DNA of 11,280 nt from Rhodanobacteraceae bacterium UBA703 (GTDB lineage: Bacteria > Pseudomonadota > Gammaproteobacteria > Xanthomonadales > Rhodanobacteraceae), in contig DBMH01000111.1 of NCBI GenBank assembly GCA_002297645.1, positions 1 through 11,280 of the forward strand. The letters are read 5' to 3'. Below the pieces are notes generated by a model. The model did not search any database. It had not been told where the DNA came from and was given only the letters and a program-made list of their open reading frames with translations. The position numbers were made by a program, and so were the translations under genes. How positions within the stretch are numbered: position 1 is the stretch's first letter; the number at the start of each line of letters is the position of its first letter. This document shows positions 6,595 through 11,280 of the stretch, piece after piece.

Positions 6595-6639
6595 CGTCTT
6601 GCTGGGGAGAAGGGACTTTCAGCTTATCACAGCGCCTCA

Positions 6640-6681
6640 CCCAGCCTCCCGCCGGGCGCTTCGCGGCACGCCCCGGCTGGG
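6640..6681. promoter_or_regulatory. Long inverted repeat between the divergent FHA and PHA genes
   Basis: CCCAGCC (6640-6646) pairs with GGCTGGG (6675-6681). Inside that, GGGCG (6654-6658) pairs with CGCCC (6669-6673) around a ten-base loop, with an asymmetric internal loop (seven and one bases). It lies in the 128-base gap serving two divergent genes, 41 bases before the plus-strand start, so it may be a leader structure or a shared operator. I see no convincing -35/-10 pair on either strand here. Confidence 0.35.
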
Positions 6682-6712
6682 GCATCATTGCGCCCCTGTT
6701 CCCGATCGTTCC

Positions 6713-6718
6713 AGAGGA
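6713..6718 (+). promoter_or_regulatory. Ribosome binding site of the PHA system gene
   Basis: AGAGGA ends four bases before ATG at 6723. It is a strong match and fixes the start of this small gene. Confidence 0.7.
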
Positions 6719-6722
6719 CCGC

Positions 6723-6998
6723 ATGGCCGTCATCGACATCCGCCGCTCGCATTCGAGCAACCTGAAGGCGACCAAGGCCGCCGTCGAGAAGGTCGCCAAG
6801 GCCATCGGCGAGGAATACGGCGTCGACCACCACTGGGACGGCAACGACCTGCATTTCGATCGCAGCGGCATCAAGGGCTGCATCAGCGTCGCCAAGGATT
6901 CGCTGCACGTCCGCTGCGAACTCGGCTTCCTGATGAGCGCGATGAAGCCGCTGATCGAGCGCGAGATCGAGCGCAAGCTCGACGAGCACATCGTCTAG
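6723..6998 (+). CDS. Polyhydroxyalkanoic acid system family protein
   Basis: 91-residue cytoplasmic protein of the small family found beside phasin and PHA synthase genes in Proteobacteria (the PHA granule region family). A helix rich in Lys and Ala (about 12-32, LKATKAAVEKVAKAIGEEYG) is followed by strands with HHWDGNDLHFDRSGIKG (36-52) and HVRCELGFL (62-70), ending in a charged helix (74-90). The biochemical role of this family is not established; association with storage granules is inferred from gene neighbourhood, and the phasin gene downstream supports it. ATG at 6723 has AGAGGA at 6713-6718, a good ribosome site. A hairpin starts nine bases after the stop. Confidence 0.88.
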   Translation: MAVIDIRRSHSSNLKATKAAVEKVAKAIGEEYGVDHHWDGNDLHFDRSGIKGCISVAKDSLHVRCELGFLMSAMKPLIEREIERKLDEHIV

Positions 6999-7006
6999 GC
7001 GCCGCT

Positions 7007-7028
7007 CCGCATTTCCCGAGGAAAGCGG
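7007..7028 (+). terminator. Hairpin after the PHA system gene, terminator-like without a T run
   Basis: CCGC (7007-7010) and TTTCC (7012-7016), with a bulged A between them, pair with GGAAA (7020-7024) and GCGG (7025-7028) around a CGA loop. It begins nine bases after the stop at 6998. No T tract follows, so it could slow or stabilise the transcript rather than end it. This would separate phasin expression from its neighbour. Confidence 0.35.
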
Positions 7029-7100
7029 CCCGCCCGTCGTCGCACGCATGGACGTCGACTGCGCCATCGCAAGGCCGCCCGCCCCATCGCGCAACAAACG

Positions 7101-7124
7101 ATCGCGGCGGCCTGCCGCCGCGAT
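7101..7124. promoter_or_regulatory. Perfect 11-bp inverted repeat upstream of the phasin gene
   Basis: ATCGCGGCGGC (7101-7111) and GCCGCCGCGAT (7114-7124) are exact reverse complements with two bases between. It lies 98 bases before the phasin start. There is no T run on either side, so it is an unlikely intrinsic terminator. It may be an operator or a very stable leader hairpin. Confidence 0.5.
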
Positions 7125-7139
7125 GGAACGGGCTCGGAA

Positions 7140-7159
7140 GCTAGTGTATCTGCTCTAGC
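7140..7159. promoter_or_regulatory. Spaced palindrome GCTAG-N10-CTAGC before the phasin gene
   Basis: Five-base arms with a ten-base spacer lie in the only AT-richer patch of this gap, close to TATCTG (a poor -10 candidate at 7147-7152). The arrangement is compatible with a dimeric repressor site over a promoter, but short arms like these can arise by chance. Confidence 0.25.
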
Positions 7160-7221
7160 GCGACGCGCGAAAGTCGCGTCCACTCGCGGCATCCGCCGCC
7201 TTCCCGCAGATGGAGCCCTCC

Positions 7222-7728
7222 ATGGCCAAGCCCAAACTGAAGAACCGTCCGAGTTCCACCGCGAACGCCGCCGCGGGCGCGGCCGGCGATGCGCGTCGCA
7301 TCGGCAAGACCGTCATGGATTCCGCGCAGCAGATCTGGCTGGCCGGTCTCGGCGCCTTCGCCAAGGCGCAGTCTGAAGGTTCGAAGCTGTTCGAATCGCT
7401 GGTCAAGGAAGGCTCCGCCCTCGATGCCAAGACGCGCAAGTTCACCGAGGCGAAGGTGGACGAGGCGCGCGGCAACATCGAGCAGACCCTCGGCCAGGTG
7501 CGCGAGCGCAGCCAGGAAACCTGGGACAAGCTCGAAAAGGTGTTCGAGGACCGCGTTTCGCGCGCACTCGGCCGCCTCGGCATTCCGAGCCACGACGAGC
7601 TGAGCACGCTCACCCGGCGCGTGGAAGAGCTGTCGCGCGAAGTGCGCAAGCTCGGCGGCAAGCCGGCGGCTCCCGCGAAGAAGGCCGCGGCGAAGAAGGC
7701 GACGACCAAGAAGCGCGCCGCGCAGTAA
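7222..7728 (+). CDS. phaF: Phasin (PhaF/PhaI-type granule-associated protein) with lysine-rich tail
   Basis: 168 residues. The central region (about 28-115), with IWLAGLGAFAKAQSEGSKLF, matches the PHA granule-associated family: an amphipathic helical domain that coats polyhydroxyalkanoate granules. Residues 124-145 (DELSTLTRRVEELSREVRKL) look like a short coiled coil for oligomerisation. The tail (147-168) is Lys/Ala/Pro-rich with AAKKA-type repeats, like the histone-H1-like DNA-binding tail of PhaF, which ties granules to the nucleoid. That tail is shorter here than in Pseudomonas PhaF. I prefer ATG at 7222: GGAG at 7212-7215 sits six bases upstream. An in-frame ATG at 7210 would add four residues but has no such site. 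A strong terminator follows. The gene name follows the tail type and is less certain than the family. Confidence 0.85.
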   Translation: MAKPKLKNRPSSTANAAAGAAGDARRIGKTVMDSAQQIWLAGLGAFAKAQSEGSKLFESLVKEGSALDAKTRKFTEAKVDEARGNIEQTLGQVRERSQETWDKLEKVFEDRVSRALGRLGIPSHDELSTLTRRVEELSREVRKLGGKPAAPAKKAAAKKATTKKRAAQ

Positions 7729-7753
7729 CAGGAAAGCGGCAAGAAGAACACGG

Positions 7754-7777
7754 AAGACCGCCCTCCCGGCGGTCTTT
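7754..7777 (+). terminator. Intrinsic terminator after the phasin gene, possibly bidirectional
   Basis: AAGACCGCC (7754-7762) pairs perfectly with GGCGGTCTT (7768-7776) around CTCCC, 25 bases after the phasin stop, ending in TTT. On the minus strand the same stem is followed by a T-rich stretch (TTCCGTGTTCTTCTT), so it could also end the pst-phoU transcript, whose last stop codon is about 80 bases away. Confidence 0.8.
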
Positions 7778-7855
7778 CGCGTTGCGGGGTCCGGTGCGTA
7801 CCTGGATCCGCCTCCGTCGATCGGGTTGCCCGGATCTGCCCGGCTCCGGAGCTTC

Positions 7856-8566
7856 TCAGGGCGACGGCGCATCGCCCTTGGCGAGGCCCGAGTGGCGCAC
7901 GTCCTTGCCGCGCACCAGATAGAGCACGAACTCGCACAAGTTCTTGCAGCGGTCGCCGATGCGCTCCAGCGAACGGGCACACCACAGCCGGTCCAGTTCG
8001 ACCGGGATGCGGTCCGGCTGTCGCTGCATGCGCGCCACCAGCGAATCCGAGACGTCGCGGAAGGTCGCGTCGATGCGGCGATCGCGACGCAGCACGTCCA
8101 ATGCCAGGTGCTCGTCGAAACGGGCGAATGCATCGAGGGCGCCGCGCAGCATGCCGCGCGCCTGCACGCCGAGATCGCCGAGACCGGCCGTGACCTCGCC
8201 GCCCTCTTCCTCCCCGACCAGCTTCTCCGCGCGCTTCGCGATCCGCTTGGCCTCGTCGCCGATGCGCTCCAGGTCGGCCAGCATCTTGATGACCGCCAGC
8301 ACCAGGCGCAGGTCGGATGCCGCCGGCTGGCGGCGCGCGAGAATGAAAGCGCAACGCTCGTCGATCGCCAGTTCCGCCGCGTTGATCTGCCGCTCGCGCT
8401 CGCGGATCGCCGTACCGGCCGCCGCGTCGCGCCCGACCAGCACGTGCATCGCCGCCGCGATCTGCTCCTCCACCAGGCCGCCCATCGCCAGCACCTGGCG
8501 GCGGACGTCCTCGATCTCGCTGTTGAACTGGCGGGAGATGTGCTGGTTGAGATGGAGTCGGTCCAT
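7856..8566 (-). CDS. phoU: Phosphate signalling regulator PhoU
   Basis: Cytoplasmic helical protein that links the Pst transporter to the PhoR/PhoB two-component system, damping the phosphate-starvation response when phosphate is plentiful. 236 residues, normal length. The twofold repeat of three-helix bundles is visible, each with a metal-binding E-x-x-x-D motif: DLERIGDEAKRIA (E100, D104) and SLERIGDRCKNLC (E201, D205). The N-terminal HLNQHISRQFNSEIEDVRRQVLAMG is typical. The start is ATG at 8566, giving the conserved beginning. The frame stays open far upstream across pstB, but that is a GC-rich shadow. No Shine-Dalgarno site precedes the ATG; a pyrimidine-rich heptad repeat abuts it. A 196-base gap separates it from pstB, so expression may be set independently. 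Confidence 0.95.
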   Translation of the reverse strand: MDRLHLNQHISRQFNSEIEDVRRQVLAMGGLVEEQIAAAMHVLVGRDAAAGTAIRERERQINAAELAIDERCAFILARRQPAASDLRLVLAVIKMLADLERIGDEAKRIAKRAEKLVGEEEGGEVTAGLGDLGVQARGMLRGALDAFARFDEHLALDVLRRDRRIDATFRDVSDSLVARMQRQPDRIPVELDRLWCARSLERIGDRCKNLCEFVLYLVRGKDVRHSGLAKGDAPSP

Positions 8567-8570
8567 GGAT

Positions 8571-8584
8571 CGGGAATCGGGATT
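8571..8584 (-). repeat. Heptad pair directly upstream of phoU
   Basis: Plus-strand CGGGAAT and CGGGATT in direct tandem, four bases from the phoU start codon. On the transcript this reads as C-rich AATCCCGATTCCCG. Further units in the same gap are CGGGAAA and CGGGAAG (8661-8674) and CGGGAAC (8690-8696). Confidence 0.6.
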
Positions 8585-8660
8585 CAAACGGTGGAGGCAG
8601 GAGGCCGGAACGGACGGCGGAGCGGCCCGGAGGGCGCCCCCGGGATCGGGGCGAGCCCGT

Positions 8661-8674
8661 CGGGAAACGGGAAG
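8661..8674 (-). repeat. Second heptad pair in the pstB-phoU gap
   Basis: CGGGAAA followed at once by CGGGAAG, the same period and core as the pair at 8571-8584. The intervening stretch also holds CGGGATCGGGG (8641-8651). Confidence 0.5.
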
Positions 8675-8720
8675 ACGATAGCAGGGACGCGGGAACGGCA
8701 GATGTCGGCGCGGAGTTCGC

Positions 8721-8757
8721 CGGGGCCGGTTCCCGCGGATGTCCCCGACCGGCCCCG
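8721..8757 (-). promoter_or_regulatory. Strong hairpin just after pstB
   Basis: CGGGGCCGGT (8721-8730) and ACCGGCCCCG (8748-8757) are perfect 10-bp arms with a 17-base loop, starting five bases after the pstB stop on the minus strand. No T run follows. It may protect the pstCAB transcript or reduce read-through to phoU. In E. coli such intercistronic structures tune subunit ratios, but this one is unproven. Confidence 0.55.
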
Positions 8758-8762
8758 CATCG

Positions 8763-9578
8763 TCAACCGTAGCGGCCGGTGATGAAGTCCTCGGTCTGCC
8801 GCTCGCGCGGGTTCGTGAACAGCGAATCGGTGTCGCCGAATTCGACCAGCCGGCCGGCGTGCAGGAACGCGGCATAGTCGGACACGCGCGCGGCCTGCTG
8901 CATGTTGTGCGTGACCAGCAGCAAGGTGCGGCGCCGCGCGAGTTCGTGCAGCAGTTCCTCGAAGCGCAGGGTGGCGGCGGGATCGAACGCCGATGCCGGC
9001 TCGTCCAGCAGCAGGATTTCCGGCTCGACGGCGAGCGCGCGCGCGATGACCAGCCGCTGTTGCTGGCCCAGCGACAGGTCCAGCGCGCTGTCGTCGAGAC
9101 GCGCGGCGACCTCGTCCCACAGCGACACCGCCTTGAGCGCCGCCTCGACCCGGTCGTCGAGTTCGCGCCGGTGCCGCAGGCCGAACAGGCGCAGACCCCA
9201 TGCGACGTTGTCGTGGATCGACAGCGGGAACGGATTCGGTTTCTGGAACACCATGCCGACACGCCGGCGCAGGTCGTGCACCAGCGTGTCATTCGCGTAG
9301 GCGTCGGTGCCGCCGACGTACACGCGGCCGCCCACGCGCGCATCACCGATCTCGTCGTTGAGGCGATTCAGGCAGCGCAGCAGGCTCGTCTTGCCGCTGC
9401 CGCTGGGACCGATCAGAGCGGTGATGCGACGCTCCGGCACGGCCAGGCCGACGTCGGCCAGCACCTGGCGCGCGCCGTACCACAGCGACAGCGATTCGGT
9501 GCGCAGGGCGATGCCGCTGGCGTCGATGGCGGGCGTCGCCGCAGCGCTTCGCGGCGGCGTTTCGGGCGGGGCATTCAA
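8763..9578 (-). CDS. pstB: Phosphate ABC transporter ATP-binding protein
   Basis: ATPase of the high-affinity phosphate importer, bound to PstA and PstC at the inner membrane. 271 residues with the full ABC set: Walker A GPSGSGKT (57-64), Q-loop QKPNPFP (112-118, a PstB hallmark), signature LSLGQQQRL (168-176), Walker B ILLLDE (188-193), D-loop SAFD (196-199) and H-loop H224 (THNMQQA). Two departures stand out: the first signature Gly is Leu (usual LSGGQ), and the D-loop is SAFD, not SALD. The start is TTG at 9578, one base after the pstA stop, backed by GGAGAG at 9589-9584 with five-base spacing. The ATG at 9574 is out of frame. The first 25 residues are a Pro/Ala-rich extension. Confidence 0.95.
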   Translation of the reverse strand: MNAPPETPPRSAAATPAIDASGIALRTESLSLWYGARQVLADVGLAVPERRITALIGPSGSGKTSLLRCLNRLNDEIGDARVGGRVYVGGTDAYANDTLVHDLRRRVGMVFQKPNPFPLSIHDNVAWGLRLFGLRHRRELDDRVEAALKAVSLWDEVAARLDDSALDLSLGQQQRLVIARALAVEPEILLLDEPASAFDPAATLRFEELLHELARRRTLLLVTHNMQQAARVSDYAAFLHAGRLVEFGDTDSLFTNPRERQTEDFITGRYG

Positions 9579-9579
9579 T

Positions 9580-10827
9580 TCAACTCTCCAGCGCGCGGTA
9601 GCGATCGCGCAGACGATTGCGCAGCAGGATCGCCGAGAGGTTCAGCACGACCACGACGCCGACGAGCAGCGCCGCGCAAGCATAGGCACGCGGCACGCCA
9701 CGGATCGTGTCGGGACTCGCGAGCGCGGCATCGTAGATCGTGACGCCGAGGTGCATGAACTGCTGCGACGGGTGCAGGTAGGGAAAAGTGCCGTCGAGCG
9801 GCAGCGCCGGCGCGAGCTTGACGACGCCGACCAGCATCAGCGGCGCCACGGCTCCGGCGGCGCGTGCGATCGCCAGCACCAGCCCGGTCAGCAAAGCCGG
9901 CCGCACGGCGGGAAGCAGCAGCGTCCACAGCGTTTCGTCGCGCGTCGCGCCGAGCGCGAGCGCGCCTTCGCGCAGCGACGCGGGGATCCGCGCCAGCCCT
10001 TCCTCGACGCTGACGACGACGACCGGCAGCGTCAGCAGCGCCAGCGTCAGCGCGGCCCACAGGAGGCCGCCGCTTCCGAAGGTCGGCACCGGCAGGCGGT
10101 CGGCGTAGAACCAGCGATCAATGCCCGCGCCGATGCCGTGCACGAACAGGCCGAGGCCGAGCACGCCGTAGACGATCGCGGGCATGCCGGCGAGCTGGTT
10201 GATCGCACCGCGCACGAGGCGCAGGCCGACGCCGCGCCGCTCGTGCAGGAAGATCGCGGTGGCGATGCCCAGCGGCATCGCCACCACGCTCATCAGCAGC
10301 ACCAGCACGACGGTGCCGATCAGGGCCGGCAGCACGCCACCGGCCAGATTCGAGGCGACCGGCGCGGCGGCGAGGAAATGTCCCAGCGATTGCGCGAACG
10401 CGCCGATGCGGGCGAAGAAACCGAGCGCGTTCGGTTGCAGGCGCAGGCGCACGGGCGAAGCGGCCTCCGCTACGGGCGCTTCCGCACCCGCGCGCGCATA
10501 CAGGCGTCGCCCGTCCTCGAGTTCGAGCAGGATCGCATCCACCGGTCGCGTACGCGCCACGATATCGGCGGGCACGACGCGTCGATAGGCCCCGCCGATG
10601 CGGTCGAACTCGCTCGTGCGCAGCGCGATCGCGTTGGTGCCCGCGTCGACGACTTCGCCGAGCAGCACGCTGCCGTCGCGGAGTCGGATTTCCTCGATCG
10701 GCGAAGGCCAGAACGGGGCCAGCCCCGCTCGCAGCAGAAGCCCGAGCAGGCCGAGCAGCACGGCCAGGGCGATCGCCGCGGTCCCCGCGATCAGCCAGCT
10801 TCCGGCAGCGTCACGGCGCGGCGTCAC
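9580..10827 (-). CDS. pstA: Phosphate ABC transporter permease PstA with enlarged N-terminal periplasmic segment
   Basis: One of two membrane subunits of the phosphate importer. 415 residues, against about 290-300 in E. coli. A first membrane helix (about 11-33) leads to an inserted soluble region (about 40-155) containing FWPSPIEEIRLRDGSVLLGEVV. This resembles the N-terminal extension seen in the long PstA proteins of Pseudomonas-type systems. The permease core follows, with about five helices from 165 on and the EAA-type coupling loop (286-306, REGALALGATRDETLWTLLLP) that docks PstB. The motif usually reading GETAPL is GAVAPL (325-330). The start is GTG at 10827, overlapping the pstC stop by four bases (GTGA), so the two are coupled. 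A weak Shine-Dalgarno (GGGGGAG) lies at about 10838-10832. Confidence 0.93.
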   Translation of the reverse strand: MTPRRDAAGSWLIAGTAAIALAVLLGLLGLLLRAGLAPFWPSPIEEIRLRDGSVLLGEVVDAGTNAIALRTSEFDRIGGAYRRVVPADIVARTRPVDAILLELEDGRRLYARAGAEAPVAEAASPVRLRLQPNALGFFARIGAFAQSLGHFLAAAPVASNLAGGVLPALIGTVVLVLLMSVVAMPLGIATAIFLHERRGVGLRLVRGAINQLAGMPAIVYGVLGLGLFVHGIGAGIDRWFYADRLPVPTFGSGGLLWAALTLALLTLPVVVVSVEEGLARIPASLREGALALGATRDETLWTLLLPAVRPALLTGLVLAIARAAGAVAPLMLVGVVKLAPALPLDGTFPYLHPSQQFMHLGVTIYDAALASPDTIRGVPRAYACAALLVGVVVVLNLSAILLRNRLRDRYRALES

Positions 10828-11280
10828 GACGCTCCCCCGTCATGGCGCAGGCGGCGGCGCAGGCGCTCGCGCACGGCTTCCGCAAGCAGGCTGAACAGCA
10901 CCGTCGACAGCAGCAGCGCGAGCGCAGCCAGCAGCAATCCGCGCCATGCCACGCTGGACGGCGCTGCCTCGGGAAGGCCGAGCGCGATCTCCGCGCTGAG
11001 CGAACGCAATCCCACCAGCGGATCGAAGCCGCCGATCGGCGTGTTGCCGCTCGCCATCAACACGATCATCGTCTCGCCGAGGCATCGCAGCACGCCGAGC
11101 AGCCCCGCCGCGACGAGACCCGAGCCCGCCGCCGGCAGCAGCACCCTCGTCAGCGCCTGCCAGCGGGTCGCGCCGAGCGCGAACGCGGCTTGCGCGTGCT
11201 CGCGCGGCACGAGGAACAGGGCGTCCTCGGCCACCGAAAATACCGTCGGCATCGCGGCGACACCGAGTGCCAGGCCGACC
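10824..11280 (-). CDS. pstC: Phosphate ABC transporter permease PstC, C-terminal part (runs off the window)
   Basis: The last 151 codons of the partner permease. It begins inside a membrane helix (VGLALGVAAMPTVFSVAEDALF). The EAA-type loop AFALGATRWQALTRVLLPAA follows, then RCLGETMIVLM, where Arg and Glu of the R-x-x-G-E-T motif, implicated in phosphate transport in E. coli PstC, are kept. SGNTPIGGFDPL comes next, then the final helix (about LLLAALALLLSTVLFSLL) and a basic tail. The in-frame ATG at 11252 is internal; the reading frame continues past the edge, so the true start is not visible. pstS and any Pho-box promoter should lie further right. Confidence 0.95.
   Translation of the reverse strand, partial: VGLALGVAAMPTVFSVAEDALFLVPREHAQAAFALGATRWQALTRVLLPAAGSGLVAAGLLGVLRCLGETMIVLMASGNTPIGGFDPLVGLRSLSAEIALGLPEAAPSSVAWRGLLLAALALLLSTVLFSLLAEAVRERLRRRLRHDGGAS

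Noticed and set aside
6622..6636. GATAAG as a -10 element for the FHA gene
   Set aside because: Four of six matches but no -35 at a suitable distance, so it is not listed as a promoter.
7210..7221. ATG at 7210 as the phasin start
   Set aside because: Its own G is part of the GGAG that best serves the ATG at 7222; no ribosome site precedes 7210.
7843..7852. GCTCCGGAGC palindrome after phoU as a terminator
   Set aside because: A 10-bp self-complementary site with no loop room and no T run; the stem at 7754-7777 is a much better terminator.
7141..8354. Minus-strand frames opposite the phasin gene, one with a hydrophobic segment
   Set aside because: The apparent membrane segment is the reverse reading of the Lys/Ala-rich phasin tail; there is no start signal or family match.
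7826..8782. 318-codon plus-strand frame opposite phoU
   Set aside because: Antisense shadow; phoU on the minus strand has both conserved metal motifs and normal length.
7856..9346. phoU frame extended 260 codons upstream through pstB
   Set aside because: The added part is an out-of-frame reading of pstB with no domain; the conserved PhoU N-terminus begins at the ATG at 8566.
1..11280. CRISPR arrays, tRNA/rRNA genes, insertion sequences, att sites
   Set aside because: I looked for spaced direct repeats, cloverleaf-like sequences and transposase-like products and saw none.

Overview
This is a GC-rich chromosomal window, probably from a gammaproteobacterium of the Xanthomonadales/Lysobacterales type. 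That placement is inferred from three things: the amino-acid gene cluster built around serC-pheA-hisC, a lipobox-bearing MsrP, and short GGGATTN-type heptad arrays in the gaps. No rRNA, tRNA, CRISPR array, insertion sequence or phage gene is visible. The gene content is mostly housekeeping, and nearly every base is assigned to a gene or a short intergenic region.

Layout. (1) Positions 1-3864, minus strand: serC, serA, pheA and hisC (hisC runs off the left edge). This is a compact biosynthetic operon joining the first two steps of serine synthesis to the chorismate-to-phenylpyruvate branch and a histidinol-phosphate/aromatic aminotransferase. A sigma70-like promoter sits at 3910-3937. (2) 3865-4071: divergent control region holding that promoter and, on the other side, two overlapping palindromes in front of msrP. 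(3) 4072-5756, plus strand: msrP-msrQ, the periplasmic methionine-sulfoxide repair pair. MsrP looks like a Tat-exported lipoprotein. (4) 5773-6594, minus strand: a tandem-FHA protein with a C-terminal tail anchor and degenerate phosphothreonine sites. (5) 6723-7728, plus strand: two polyhydroxyalkanoate granule genes (a PHA system family protein and a PhaF-like phasin) separated by a 223-base gap rich in inverted repeats, ending at an intrinsic terminator that may serve both strands. (6) 7856-11280, minus strand: pstC (partial), pstA, pstB and phoU, the high-affinity phosphate importer and its signalling partner. pstS and the operon promoter would lie beyond the right edge.

How it fits together: SerA and SerC make phosphoserine. 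PheA and HisC serve the aromatic/histidine pathways, with tight coupling (4-base overlap). MsrP and MsrQ form one redox complex. PstCAB and PhoU form the phosphate import and sensing unit. The PHA pair coats storage granules, but no PHA synthase is in view.

The most interesting material is regulatory. The serC-serA and pstB-phoU gaps share a layout: a strong GC hairpin just after the upstream stop codon, then a pyrimidine-rich heptad array abutting the downstream start codon with no Shine-Dalgarno sequence. I found no convincing new multi-gene system.
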